In this document: positions 1 to 8,454 of the stretch, piece by piece
Layout of the letters: every line of letters begins with the position of its first letter
How positions within the stretch are numbered: position 1 is the stretch's first letter
NCBI RefSeq assembly: GCF_011927785.1
Contig: NZ_JAATJK010000001.1
Span: forward strand, 5,427,001 to 5,491,000
Source of the DNA: Micromonospora profundi
GTDB taxonomy: Bacteria > Actinomycetota > Actinomycetes > Mycobacteriales > Micromonosporaceae
DNA length: 64,000 nucleotides
Direction of reading: 5' to 3'
Notes under the pieces: generated by a model
The model's input: the letters and a program-made list of their open reading frames with translations, nothing else
Databases searched by the model: none
Told to the model about the DNA's origin: nothing
Made by a program: the position numbers and the translations under genes

Positions 1-849
1 CGGGGCCTCGCCGCGCTGGCGGGGCTGGCGGCCAGCTTCGCCATCCTGCTCACCTTCGTGCTGCCGGGCATCGCCGCCGGTGGGTCACCGCTGCTGGTGG
101 CGGTGGTCGGCGCCGCGCTCATCATGTTCGTGGTGCTCTATCTGACCCACGGGGTCACCGCACAGACCTCGGTCGCGGTCCTCGGCACCCTGGGGAGCCT
201 GATCCTCACCGGCGTGCTCGCCACCATCGCCACGGCCGCCACCAACCTGACCGGCTTCGGCAGCGAGGACGCCACCACACTGTCGATGTTCCAGGCCGAC
301 GTGGACCTGCACGGCCTGCTGCTCGCCGGAATCATCATCGGCTCACTCGGCGTACTCGACGACGTGACTGTCACCCAGGCCGCCACCGTCACCGAGCTGG
401 CGAACGCCAACCCGGGGCTGAGCCGGTTGCAGCTCTACCGGGCGGCCACGCGGGTCGGACGCGCCCACATCGCCTCCACGGTCAACACCATCGTCCTGGC
501 GTACGCGGGCGCCTCGCTGCCGCTGCTGCTCCTGCTCACCGCCGACACACGACCCATCACACAGATCCTGACAAGCGAGTTCCTGGCGCAGGAGATCGTC
601 CGCAGCGCGGTCGCCACGCTCGGCCTGATCGCCGCCGTACCGCTTACCACCGGGCTGGCCGCCCTGGTGACCGCCGCCGGGTCGACCCCGACCGGCGACG
701 CGCCCCGGCCGCGACCGGAGCGAGCCGACGTACTGGCCGCCCTCAGCCGTCCACGCGCGGGCCGGCCCGACCCCGAGCACACCCCACCCCCATCCACCGC
801 CACCGACCAGTGGCCAGAGCCGGACAGGAGCACGAAGACGGCATGGTGA
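1..849 (+). CDS. YibE/F family membrane protein (5' truncated)
   Basis: The frame is open from the first base, so the start lies left of the window; 282 residues are visible. Multiple hydrophobic segments alternate with short loops, and the stretch GSLGVLDDVTVTQAAT (about residues 114-129 of the visible part) followed by RVGRAHIASTVNTIVLAYAG matches the YibE/F family of multi-pass membrane proteins. The biochemical role of that family is not established. The last 50 residues are polar and Pro/Arg-rich, so the C-terminus is probably cytoplasmic. The next gene is 300 bases away behind a riboswitch and is a separate transcription unit. Confidence 0.85.
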   Translation, partial: RGLAALAGLAASFAILLTFVLPGIAAGGSPLLVAVVGAALIMFVVLYLTHGVTAQTSVAVLGTLGSLILTGVLATIATAATNLTGFGSEDATTLSMFQADVDLHGLLLAGIIIGSLGVLDDVTVTQAATVTELANANPGLSRLQLYRAATRVGRAHIASTVNTIVLAYAGASLPLLLLLTADTRPITQILTSEFLAQEIVRSAVATLGLIAAVPLTTGLAALVTAAGSTPTGDAPRPRPERADVLAALSRPRAGRPDPEHTPPPSTATDQWPEPDRSTKTAW

Positions 850-1014
850 CACTCCTCAGCGTGACCAGATCGGGCCCTCGCCCCGACGACAGCAGCACTG
901 GTCACTCAACGCCATGGCGATATGACGCTTTTGGTGGGCATCCAGGCGTAGCTCACCCGGCCGACTCTCGGGTAACCTCGCTGCCGGTTACCGATGAAGG
1001 CGCGAAGCGGCGCC

Positions 1015-1140
1015 TGCGGTGCCACCGCCCAATCGCCAACCGGCGAGCCGGGGACCCAGGTACCTGGGGTGAATCCGCGCCAGCGGTAGGGGCCACTTCC
1101 GTCCCGAACCCGTCAGCTAACCCGGTCGGCGGTCGACGGA
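1015..1140 (+). promoter_or_regulatory. c-di-AMP riboswitch (ydaO/yuaA type)
   Basis: The leader of the next gene carries the class hallmarks in order. GCCGGGGACCCAGG, a short loop, and CCTGGGGTGAATCC lie at about 1047-1073. GCTAACCCGGTCGGCGG is at about 1115-1131. A closing helix can form between ACCGCC (1024-1029) and GGCGGT (1128-1133). In actinobacteria this class usually controls secreted cell-wall hydrolases and resuscitation factors and turns expression off when c-di-AMP binds; that part is family knowledge. Only about 10 bases separate the element from the GTG start at 1151, so control could act on translation or by termination. The 165 bases before it (850-1014) show no gene. Confidence 0.85.
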
Positions 1141-1150
1141 AGGGAACATT

Positions 1151-2170
1151 GTGACGGCACCCCTACGCCGCTGGTTGACACCTGTGGTGGCCGTGATCGC
1201 CGCACTGACCGTGCTCGCCGGGCCCGTACCGGCCCATGCCGCCCCCACGACCCCCACCCCGTCCGGGCACGAGGAGGACGGCGAGCCGAAGCTGCTCAAC
1301 GACGTCATCGAGCAGGCCAACCGCGACTACTCCGCGGCAAAGTCCAAGCTGGACAAATCCAAGAAGCGACAGCTGGAGTTGGCGATCGAGGTCGAGCGGG
1401 CCAGGGCCGACCTGGACGCGTTGGAACCGCAGGTCGCGCAGATCGCCGCCCAGTCGTACCGCACCGGCCGCGTCGGCGCGATGGCGATGCTGCTGGACAG
1501 CACCGCCCCCGACACCTTCGTCAAGCGGGCCGCGGCGCTCGACGAGCTCAACATGGTCAACGAGAAGAAGCTCGCCGAGGTCAACGCGGTCAAGTCCCGC
1601 GCCGAGCAGGCCAAGCTGGCCCTCGACACGGAGGTCCGCGAGCAGCAGAAGCAGACAGCCCTGATGGCCAAGCGCAAGAGCGAGGCGGACAAGGCGCTCT
1701 CCCTCGTCGGCGGCAAGGGCTTCACAGGCGGTCTCGTGGACGCCACCTCGCCGGTCGCGAGGATCGGCCCGGGTCGCACCGCCGACGGCGACTGGAAGCC
1801 GCAGTCGTGCAGCGAGGACGACCCGACCACCTCCGGCTGCGTCACACCACGCACCCTGCACGCCTACAAGGAGGTCAGGCGGGCCGGCTTCACCCGGTTC
1901 GTCGGCTGCTACCGCCCCGGCGGGCCGTGGGAGCACCCGAAGGGCCGCGCCTGCGACTGGTCGCTTCAGAAGAGCGGCTTCTCCCCGTGGCACAACGAGG
2001 ACACCCGCAAGTACGGCAACAACGTCGCCGCGTTCCTCATCCGCAACGCCGACCGACTCGGCATCTACTACGTGATCTGGAACCGGCAGATCTGGTTCCC
2101 GGCGACCGGGTGGAGCTCGTACAGCGGACCGTCGAACCACACCGACCACGTCCACATGTCACTGCTCTGA
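1151..2170 (+). CDS. secreted coiled-coil protein with C-terminal ARB-07466-like domain
   Basis: 339 residues from a GTG preceded by GAAGGGAA. Residues 1-30 form a signal peptide (basic start, hydrophobic core, AHA-A cleavage-like site). Residues 45-180 are highly charged and heptad-like, a long coiled coil of the type fused to secreted peptidoglycan hydrolases. Residues 215-339 contain CVTPRTLHAYKEV, CYRPGGPWEHPKGRACDWS and a final SNHTDHVHMSLL, matching a domain found at the C-terminus of many actinobacterial secreted proteins; its His/Asp-rich end hints at a metal site. The c-di-AMP riboswitch upstream fits a cell-wall remodelling role. Exact enzymatic activity is not known. Confidence 0.85.
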   Translation: MTAPLRRWLTPVVAVIAALTVLAGPVPAHAAPTTPTPSGHEEDGEPKLLNDVIEQANRDYSAAKSKLDKSKKRQLELAIEVERARADLDALEPQVAQIAAQSYRTGRVGAMAMLLDSTAPDTFVKRAAALDELNMVNEKKLAEVNAVKSRAEQAKLALDTEVREQQKQTALMAKRKSEADKALSLVGGKGFTGGLVDATSPVARIGPGRTADGDWKPQSCSEDDPTTSGCVTPRTLHAYKEVRRAGFTRFVGCYRPGGPWEHPKGRACDWSLQKSGFSPWHNEDTRKYGNNVAAFLIRNADRLGIYYVIWNRQIWFPATGWSSYSGPSNHTDHVHMSLL

Positions 2171-2184
2171 CGGCACGTACCGCA

Positions 2185-2223
2185 GACGAGGGCCGCCCCG
2201 CAGCACGCGGGGCGGCCCTCGTC
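2185..2223. terminator. 16-bp perfect hairpin between convergent genes
   Basis: Arms 2185-2200 and 2208-2223 are exactly complementary with a 7-base loop. The hairpin lies 15 bases past the riboswitch-controlled gene and 31 bases past the carbonic anhydrase on the other strand. No T-tract follows, as is usual in high-GC actinomycetes, so a bidirectional terminator is inferred. Confidence 0.7.
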
Positions 2224-2253
2224 GCACGTGGCGGGTCGGCGGTCCGGGTCCTG

Positions 2254-2982
2254 TCAGGCGGCGGCGGTCGCGGCCGGGCCGTCCTGGACGCTCGGCACGT
2301 CGAGGGTCGCGGCGCCGACCGGCACGGCGGTCACCGGACGCACCCCACCGATGGCCAGGCGGTACGACATTCCCACCACCGCGCAACGGCCCTGCTCCAC
2401 CGCCTCGGCCAGTACCGGCGACTGTCCGAGCAGCGTCTCGACAGTCTGCGCGATGTGGATGTCGACGATGCCGTCGATGTCGTCCACACCCTCGGTCGTG
2501 GCGCGCCGCAGGCTGGGCAGCACCGCGTCGACCACCGCGCGCAGGTGCCCCACGGGTGCGGTGCCGGTGGTGGCCGCCTCGCGGGCCGCCTGGACGGCAC
2601 CGCAGGAGTCGTGACCGAGCACCACCACCAGCGGGGTGCCGAGCACTGTCACCGCGTACTCCACGCTGCCCAGCACCTCCGGGCCCACGATGTGCCCGGC
2701 CGTACGGACCACGAAGAGGTCACCCAGGCCCCGATCGAAGATGATCTCGGCAGCCAGCCGGGAGTCGGAACAGCCGACGATCACCGCGAACGGGTGCTGC
2801 CCGTCGGCCACAGCGGCCCGGTGTTCGGCGCCCTGGTTGGGGTGGCGTGGAGCACCGCTGACGAAGCGCCGGTTACCGTCGGCCAGCTCGGCGTACGCCC
2901 GTGACGGCTCGGTGAGCGCCGGTGCCTGATCGGTGGCCCGCTGCGGACCCGGCTGCCTACCGGGCATTGCGGAAAGGCTCAT
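2254..2982 (-). CDS. beta-class carbonic anhydrase
   Basis: 242 residues from an ATG at 2982, chosen because ACGAGG lies at normal distance before it; a longer frame from 3018 has no such site. The beta-class zinc ligands are present: C71 in GCSDSR, then H124 and C127 in GHDSCGA, with the Asp73-Arg75 dyad. The enzyme interconverts CO2 and bicarbonate in the cytoplasm, supplying carboxylases and pH control. No signal peptide is seen. The gene is monocistronic, convergent with the upstream secreted protein and divergent from the winged-helix regulator. Confidence 0.93.
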   Translation of the reverse strand: MSLSAMPGRQPGPQRATDQAPALTEPSRAYAELADGNRRFVSGAPRHPNQGAEHRAAVADGQHPFAVIVGCSDSRLAAEIIFDRGLGDLFVVRTAGHIVGPEVLGSVEYAVTVLGTPLVVVLGHDSCGAVQAAREAATTGTAPVGHLRAVVDAVLPSLRRATTEGVDDIDGIVDIHIAQTVETLLGQSPVLAEAVEQGRCAVVGMSYRLAIGGVRPVTAVPVGAATLDVPSVQDGPAATAAA

Positions 2983-3076
2983 CCCCGCACCTCGTCTCCA
3001 TGCATTTGACCTGCTCAACCCGCACGTCGACCGGCCCGGCGGCGGGCGCTGGCTCGGGCTCCACGTTCACACGCAC

Positions 3077-3120
3077 CAGAAGATGCGTCAAGATATGCGT
3101 GATATAGATTTCATACGTTG
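3077..3120. promoter_or_regulatory. AT-richer divergent control region with direct repeat
   Basis: This is one of the few AT-richer stretches in the window, between the carbonic anhydrase (-) and the regulator gene (+). ATGCGTCA (3083-3090) and ATGCGTGA (3095-3102) form a 12-base-period direct repeat, followed by GATATAGATTTCAT, which could hold a -10 element. The region could hold promoters for both genes and an operator for the regulator; no experimental support exists. Confidence 0.35.
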
Positions 3121-3185
3121 GCCCGGCTCGACCCGCCTGCGACAGGCGCGAGGCGAGGGCGGGCAACCGGAGAGGCGGTCCCACG

Positions 3186-3527
3186 ATGGCGAGCACGGCG
3201 ACAGCCGACGGCAGCACAGGCAGCGGCCGGAACTGGACATTCCTCACCAACCACGGGCATGTGCTGCTGTCCATCGCCCGCGATCCCACCGCTCGGCTGC
3301 GGGACGTGGCGGCCGAGGTCGGCGTCACCGAACGCGCCGCCCAGGCCATCGTCGCCGACCTAGAGGCGGGCGGTTACCTGCACCGCACGCGGGTCGGGCG
3401 CCGCAACGAGTACACCCTCAACCCGGCCGGCCGGTTCCGGCACCCCGCCGAGGCGTACCGCCAGGTCGGTGACCTGCTCGCGCTCTTCGCCGAAGCGCCA
3501 ACCGAGGACGCCGCACACCAGCCGTGA
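3186..3527 (+). CDS. small winged-helix transcriptional regulator
   Basis: 113 residues. After a polar N-terminus, residues 22-85 read as a MarR/ArsR-like winged helix: NHGHVLLSIARDPTARLRDVAAEVGVTERAAQAIVADLEAGGYLHRTRVGRRNEYTLN, with the recognition helix around TERAAQAIVADLEAGG and the wing around RVGRRNEYTL. No ligand domain follows, so this is a bare DNA-binding protein. The start follows GGTCCCACG and is the first in-frame ATG. It sits divergent to the carbonic anhydrase and 51 bases before the mycosin gene. Its targets are unknown; local autoregulation or control of a neighbour is plausible. Confidence 0.8.
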   Translation: MASTATADGSTGSGRNWTFLTNHGHVLLSIARDPTARLRDVAAEVGVTERAAQAIVADLEAGGYLHRTRVGRRNEYTLNPAGRFRHPAEAYRQVGDLLALFAEAPTEDAAHQP

Positions 3528-3578
3528 CCGATCCCCGCCGGGACGCTGCCCGATGCGGCACGGCGGTAATCTCTGCGG

Positions 3579-4814
3579 GTGCGCCAAAGCCTGCCGTCCA
3601 GCGCGACCACGGGATTACGCCGTGGCGTTCGAGCAGTCCTCAGTGGAACGCTGGTGGCCCTGCTCGGCACCGCCCTGGTGGTCCCCGCCTCCCCCGCCGT
3701 CGCGGCACCGCCCACCTGCGGCCCGGCCGGGGAGGACGGCCTGGTGGAGATCCCGTGGGGGCTGCGCCGACTGGACCCGGCGTCGGCCTGGCCCCTCTCC
3801 CGGGGCGCCGGAGTGACGGTCGCGGTGATCGACTCCGGGGTGTCCGCCATCCACCCCCTGCTCAAGGGTCAGGTCCTCGCGGGGCGCGACTTCAACGGTC
3901 TGCCCGCCAACCAGGGCCAGTGCGACCTTGTCGGTCACGGCACGATGGTGGCCGGCATCATCGCCGGCCGGGACGGCACCGGGGCACCCTTCAGCGGCAT
4001 CGCCCCGGGGGCCCGCATCCTGCCGATCCGGGTCCTGCCGGATGCCAAGGGCACAAACGACGAAGCCCTACCGGGGCAGATCGCCTCGGCCATCGACTGG
4101 GCTGTCGACAACGGCGCCGACGTGATCAACCTCTCCCTGGTGACACTGCCCCGCCCCGAGCTGGCGAAGGCCGTCGAACGCGCCCTCGCCAAGCGGGTCG
4201 TGCTGGTCGCCGCAGCCGGAAACCGGCAGGAGCAGCAGGAGGACAAACCGGCCTACCCCGCCGCGTATCCCGGGGTGATCGCTGTCGCCGGTGTGGACGA
4301 GCAGGGCGGCCACGTGGGCACCTCGGTCAGCGGCGCGTACGTCGACGTCGCCGCGCCAGGGTTGAACATCGTCGGCCCGGCACCGGGCGGGGCCGGCTAC
4401 CGCGCCGAGCCGACGGGCGGCACAAGCTTCGCCGCCGCGTACGTCTCCGGCGTCGCCGCGCTGGTCCGATCCGCCCACCCGGACCTCACACCGGAACAGG
4501 TCGCCGAACGGCTGGAACGAACCGCTGACAACCCGCCGGACGGGCACAACGCGGAGGTCGGCTTCGGCGTGGTCAACCCGTACCGGGCGGTGTCGAGCCT
4601 GCTGGGCACCCGCTCGGACCCGCCGCCCGACGCGCTCCCGGCCCCCGACAACGCGGCAGACCCGCTGAGCTGGCAACGCACCGTCGCGCTCTGGGCCGCC
4701 GTCGTCGGCGGTCTGCTCGCCGGGCTGCTGCTTATCGCGCGACCGATCGTGGCGCGGGGCCGCCGACGCGGCTGGCGCCCCGGCCGACGTCCCGACACGC
4801 CGGTCACCGGCTGA
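3579..4814 (+). CDS. mycP: type VII secretion mycosin protease (S8 subtilisin family), copy 1
   Basis: 411 residues from GTG. Residues 14-43 form a signal sequence ending AVAA-P. The subtilisin catalytic set is intact: D85 in VAVIDSGV, H120 in VGHGTMVAG, oxyanion N215 in AAAGN, S283 in GGTSFAAAYVSG. A single membrane helix at about 368-388 is followed by a short Arg-rich cytoplasmic tail. This layout is that of mycosins, the membrane-anchored extracytoplasmic proteases required for T7SS function and substrate processing. It opens the T7SS locus and is convergent with the WXG/Gly-rich substrate gene. A second mycosin lies at 6899-8371, so the locus carries two different paralogues. Confidence 0.92.
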   Translation: MRQSLPSSATTGLRRGVRAVLSGTLVALLGTALVVPASPAVAAPPTCGPAGEDGLVEIPWGLRRLDPASAWPLSRGAGVTVAVIDSGVSAIHPLLKGQVLAGRDFNGLPANQGQCDLVGHGTMVAGIIAGRDGTGAPFSGIAPGARILPIRVLPDAKGTNDEALPGQIASAIDWAVDNGADVINLSLVTLPRPELAKAVERALAKRVVLVAAAGNRQEQQEDKPAYPAAYPGVIAVAGVDEQGGHVGTSVSGAYVDVAAPGLNIVGPAPGGAGYRAEPTGGTSFAAAYVSGVAALVRSAHPDLTPEQVAERLERTADNPPDGHNAEVGFGVVNPYRAVSSLLGTRSDPPPDALPAPDNAADPLSWQRTVALWAAVVGGLLAGLLLIARPIVARGRRRGWRPGRRPDTPVTG

Positions 4815-4886
4815 ACGACGTCCATCAGCTGTCCCGGAGCGAGTAGACCACCGTGTCGCCGGCCACTGGCCGGCGTCGAACAGGAA

Positions 4887-4920
4887 ACGGTGCCGATGCG
4901 GTCAACCGCATCGGCACCGT
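4887..4920. terminator. 15-bp perfect hairpin, convergent terminator
   Basis: Arms 4887-4901 and 4906-4920 are exactly complementary around a TCAA loop. The hairpin lies between mycosin 1 (+) and the long Gly-rich substrate gene (-), 14 bases from the latter's stop, and is positioned to end transcription in both directions. Confidence 0.7.
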
Positions 4921-4933
4921 CGCGTCCAGACGT

Positions 4934-6277
4934 TCAGCGCAGGATGCCGGAGGTTCCCCCGCCGTCGGCACCCCACACGTCCTCGTCCTCCTCCAGCCAC
5001 GTGTTGCGTGAGGTGTCGTCCTCGCCGTAGCCGGCACCGCCGCCCATCCCGGCCATCCCGCCGGCACCTCTGGCACCCGCGCCCCGACCGGCCGCACCGG
5101 CACCCGCCGCGCCGCGACCGGCACCGCCCCGACCGGCACCGCCGCCACCAGCGGCGACGCCGCCCATTCCGGGCATCATCCCGCCGCCCGGCTTGCCGCC
5201 CGCGCCGAGCCGGCCGCCCGCGCCCCGGCCTCCGCCGCGACCGGCGCCCGCCGCACCGCCGCCGCCCATCATCGGGCCCATGCCCGGGGAGACCGCTCGG
5301 CCGAGCGCGCCACCTCCGGCGAGCACGCCGCCGCCTGCCCCGGCGCTGCCCAGACCGCCGCCGCCACCGCCACCGCCGGCGCCGAGGCCTGCGGAACCGA
5401 GGCCACCACCGCCAGAGCCGAGACCGGGCACGCCGCCGCCGGCACCCGCGAGGCCGCTGCTGTACTCCTCGTCGAGACCGCCCGTGCCGGGGACACCACC
5501 GACACCTGGGTAGCCGCCCGTGCCGGGCTCGCCCGAGAAGGCCGGGTGGATGCCGGAACCGACGGGCAGGTTGCCCGTCTCCGGTACCAGGCTCGCCCCG
5601 CTGATCGAGGGCTTGGCGCCCAGACCACCGCCGGGCCCGCCGCCGCCGATGTTCGGCACGCCACCGACACCGCCGCCGCCACCACCGCCACCACCCAGAT
5701 TCGGTTGCTGACGGGTCGGGTCCGCGGTGTCACCGGGCAAGGCATTACCGGGGGTGTTCGGGGCGATGGTCTGGTACTCGCCGCTGACCCGCTGATAGAC
5801 CTCGGCAGCGTCCTTGGACTGGTCGTTGATCCAGTCGGCGACGGCACTCACCGGGTCGAGCCAGCCGAGGAAGTCCGGCGAGACCTTGGCCTCGAAGAAA
5901 CCGACCCCGATGGTCAGCTTGGCGTTGCGCGCCTCCAGGACGTCGTTGACGCAGGTCGCCGGGATCGGGAAGTCCCGCTGGGCGGCGCTGAGGCTGTCGG
6001 CGGCGGCCTTGAGCGACTGGACGATGCCGCCGCCCTTCTCGGTGTCCGCCACGAGCTGACCCGTGTCCTTGGCGATCAGCTCGACGTGACCCTTGAACTC
6101 CTCGTACGCCGGACCTTTCCAGGTCGCGCCCAGGTCCTTGATGTTGGCTTCAAGGCTCTGCTTGACGTTGTTGAGGTTCTTGATCAGCTGTTCCCAACCG
6201 AGCGCCGCGCTCTCCACGTCACCAGGCCGGCCGTCAATGACGACCTTCTGGCACATCTCTTCCCAGCTCAGAGCCAT
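4934..6277 (-). CDS. large WXG100-like T7SS substrate with Gly-rich region and TWLxEDExVW tail
   Basis: 447 residues. Residues 20-105 are helical with a WXG turn (W53-K-G55) between two helices, as in WXG100/PPE-type secreted proteins. Residues 110-180 are mixed. Residues 195-415 are extremely Gly-rich with Ala/Arg/Pro, likely disordered. The last 28 residues are acidic and aromatic: T426-W-L-E-E-D-E-D-V-W435. The protein from 18070 has the same tail. No YxxxD/E export motif is visible; one occurs in the small protein encoded 17 bases upstream, so the two may be secreted as a pair. Last gene of the minus-strand T7SS operon. Function is unknown; substrate status is inferred. Confidence 0.8.
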   Translation of the reverse strand: MALSWEEMCQKVVIDGRPGDVESAALGWEQLIKNLNNVKQSLEANIKDLGATWKGPAYEEFKGHVELIAKDTGQLVADTEKGGGIVQSLKAAADSLSAAQRDFPIPATCVNDVLEARNAKLTIGVGFFEAKVSPDFLGWLDPVSAVADWINDQSKDAAEVYQRVSGEYQTIAPNTPGNALPGDTADPTRQQPNLGGGGGGGGGVGGVPNIGGGGPGGGLGAKPSISGASLVPETGNLPVGSGIHPAFSGEPGTGGYPGVGGVPGTGGLDEEYSSGLAGAGGGVPGLGSGGGGLGSAGLGAGGGGGGGGLGSAGAGGGVLAGGGALGRAVSPGMGPMMGGGGAAGAGRGGGRGAGGRLGAGGKPGGGMMPGMGGVAAGGGGAGRGGAGRGAAGAGAAGRGAGARGAGGMAGMGGGAGYGEDDTSRNTWLEEDEDVWGADGGGTSGILR

Positions 6278-6294
6278 TTGCCGTCCTCCCCGTC

Positions 6295-6858
6295 CTAACG
6301 GCCGTCGCCGCGGCCGGCCACGTCACCGAAGACCCGCTGCATGTCGAGGGCGGACATCCTGTTCTGCTCCTCCGCCGTCTCGTAGTTCTGCTTGACCTGA
6401 CGCAACGCCTCCGCCGCGTCGTAGAGATTCTGGGCGAGCCTCTGCACACCAGCCTCGGTGTCCCGGTAGAGCCCCTGATGCTTGGCAGCCAACCGGCCCG
6501 CCCATTCGAACCCACCGAGCGGGCTCGCCTGGCCGCCGGCCCCACCCGCCATGCCCGCGGCCGCACCACCCATCAGGTCCTGGATGTCGACCATCTTGTA
6601 GGTGAGCTTGTTCAGGTACGCCGCGTGGGTTTCCAGCCAGTCGATCGCGGAATCGAGGCTGCTCGCGTCCCACTCGGTCTTGACGCCGGCCTCGCCGGGC
6701 GCGGTGACGAGACCCTCCGGCGTGGCGGCATGGTTGACGTTGTCGATCTCGAAGCCGGTCAACGCCAGGCCTGACACCGGCGTGGTGCCGACCGGAATCG
6801 GAATGTACATGTCGTCGTTCTTGAACCGTTCCGGCTGGCTGGTCCTGTCGTCCGTCAT
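6295..6858 (-). CDS. small T7SS-associated helical protein with YxxxE export motif
   Basis: 187 residues. The first 65 are extended and polar. Residues 66-100 and 118-165 are amphipathic helices separated by a Gly/Ala-rich linker (97-115). The second helix ends QVKQNYETAEEQN, giving the T7SS export signature YxxxE at 159-163; similar YxxxE spacings at 131-135 and 146-150 lie inside the helix. It lacks a clear WXG turn, so it resembles the PE-like half of a secreted heterodimer. It lies 17 bases upstream of the large Gly-rich partner and downstream of mycosin 2, in one operon. Confidence 0.75.
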   Translation of the reverse strand: MTDDRTSQPERFKNDDMYIPIPVGTTPVSGLALTGFEIDNVNHAATPEGLVTAPGEAGVKTEWDASSLDSAIDWLETHAAYLNKLTYKMVDIQDLMGGAAAGMAGGAGGQASPLGGFEWAGRLAAKHQGLYRDTEAGVQRLAQNLYDAAEALRQVKQNYETAEEQNRMSALDMQRVFGDVAGRGDGR

Positions 6859-6898
6859 CGGTCCCCTCCCCGAAACCCTGACTGGTGGTCTGTGCTCA

Positions 6899-8371
6899 CT
6901 ACTGCTGTGGGCCGGACTGCGGCGGCGCCTGGCCCGTGCCCGGCCATCCGGGTCCGCCCGGCGGCGGCGCGGCCGGTGGATAGCCCGGTGCGGGCTGGCC
7001 AGCCGGCGGCGGATAGCCCGGCGGCGGATGACCGTGTTGGGCCGGCGGCGGACCGTACCCCGGAACGGGCTGCGGCGGCGCGACGTGCCCCGGTGGGCTC
7101 TGCCAGCCGGCCGGGCCCGCAGGCCAGCCGGGCGGCGGCGACCCGGGTGCGCCGGCAGACGGGCCGGGCACGGCCGGGGTACGCCGCTTGCGGCGCCTGA
7201 GCACCACCAGCAGGACGATCAGCGCGACAATCGGCACGGCCACGCAGAGCACGACCTGGACGATCGCGCCGGCCTTGTTCGACACCCCGAACTCGACAGC
7301 CGGACCCTCGTCATCGTCGGGCCGGGCGGCGCCACCGGGCCGGGTCGGCTCGGTCGCGCCCTCCAGCAGCGGGTTGGCCGTCACCTCTGGCACCGAGCGG
7401 GTCAGCGCCGCGACCGGGTCGACCGCGCCGAAGCCGAACTGCTGGTCCCGGCCTGCCGGCCCGGCGTCGCGGGCCGTCTTGATCAGGCGGTTGATGACGT
7501 TTGCCGCGTCGAGCTGCGGATATTTGGCGCGGACCAGCGCCACCACCCCGGAGATGATGGCGGCTGACGAACTGGTGCCGCTGCCCACTGTGTAGCCGTT
7601 GGACGAGACCGCCTTGGGTGCCGGCCCGATGATGCTCTCCATCGGTGCCGCGATCACCGTCTCCGGGCCGCGCACCGAGCCGGCGAAGAAGTTGCCCCGC
7701 TTGTCCAGACCGGACACGGCGATGACGCCGGGGATGTTTGCGGGCGAGGTGACCCGCTGATCACCCTGCTCCACGTTTCCGGCGGAGGCCACCAGCACCG
7801 CGTCCTTGCTGAACGCGTAGGTGATCGCGTCGGCCAGATCCGGGGGCGGCGCACCGTCACCGATGCTCACGGAGAGGTTGATGACGTCGGCACCTGCGTC
7901 GGCCGCCCACCGGACGGCGCGGGTCACGTCGTCGCTGTTGAACCGGGCACCCATCGAGACCGGCAGGATCTTCGCAGCCGGGGCGATGCCCAACTGCCGC
8001 ATCTGGTCACCACCACGCCCGGCGATGATGCCGGCCATCGACGTGCCGTGCCCCTTTTCCCGGTCGTCGTCACGTCGCCCGTCCGGCGCGGCGGCGGCGT
8101 TGACACCGTGCCCCGCCAGTACCTGGCCGCGAAGGTCTGGATGGCTGGCGTCCACCCCACCGTCGATGACGGCGACCACGACGCCCTTGCCCTGCGTGAG
8201 TTTCTGCGCCTGGGGAATCTTCAGCGAGTCGAGATACCACTGCAGGCCCCGGACCGTGTCGGCGGCACGAGCGGGTGCCGGTGCGACAACGGCGGGAACC
8301 AGCGCGGCACACAATGCCACTGCGGCCGCAGCCGCCAGCCGGGCCGATCGGAAACGATTCCCCGTACGCAT
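6899..8371 (-). CDS. mycP: type VII secretion mycosin protease, copy 2, with long Pro/Gly-rich tail
   Basis: 490 residues from ATG 8371, preceded by GGGAGAGCG; longer in-frame starts would run into the WXG100 gene. A signal peptide (residues 1-37, ARA-A) is followed by the S8 fold with D70 (VVAVIDGG), H108 (KGHGTSMAG), N199 (ASAGN) and S267 (GSGTSSSA). A membrane helix spans 368-392. Unlike mycosin 1, it then carries about 95 residues dominated by Pro, Gly, Ala and Gln, predicted cytoplasmic and disordered. It is the third gene of the operon starting with two WXG100 genes, so it is the mycosin most directly coupled to these substrates. Confidence 0.92.
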   Translation of the reverse strand: MRTGNRFRSARLAAAAAVALCAALVPAVVAPAPARAADTVRGLQWYLDSLKIPQAQKLTQGKGVVVAVIDGGVDASHPDLRGQVLAGHGVNAAAAPDGRRDDDREKGHGTSMAGIIAGRGGDQMRQLGIAPAAKILPVSMGARFNSDDVTRAVRWAADAGADVINLSVSIGDGAPPPDLADAITYAFSKDAVLVASAGNVEQGDQRVTSPANIPGVIAVSGLDKRGNFFAGSVRGPETVIAAPMESIIGPAPKAVSSNGYTVGSGTSSSAAIISGVVALVRAKYPQLDAANVINRLIKTARDAGPAGRDQQFGFGAVDPVAALTRSVPEVTANPLLEGATEPTRPGGAARPDDDEGPAVEFGVSNKAGAIVQVVLCVAVPIVALIVLLVVLRRRKRRTPAVPGPSAGAPGSPPPGWPAGPAGWQSPPGHVAPPQPVPGYGPPPAQHGHPPPGYPPPAGQPAPGYPPAAPPPGGPGWPGTGQAPPQSGPQQ

Positions 8372-8454
8372 CGCTCTCCCAGAACCTGTGCCGACGCCAA
8401 CGCAATGCGGCTCCGGCCCGGTCGAACCGGACCGGAGCCGCACCGGCGATTGTC

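Noticed and set aside
5000..5710. Plus-strand Pro-rich frames opposite the Gly-rich substrate gene
   Set aside because: They are the antisense reading of Gly codons; the minus frame has the WXG domain, conserved tail box and operon position.
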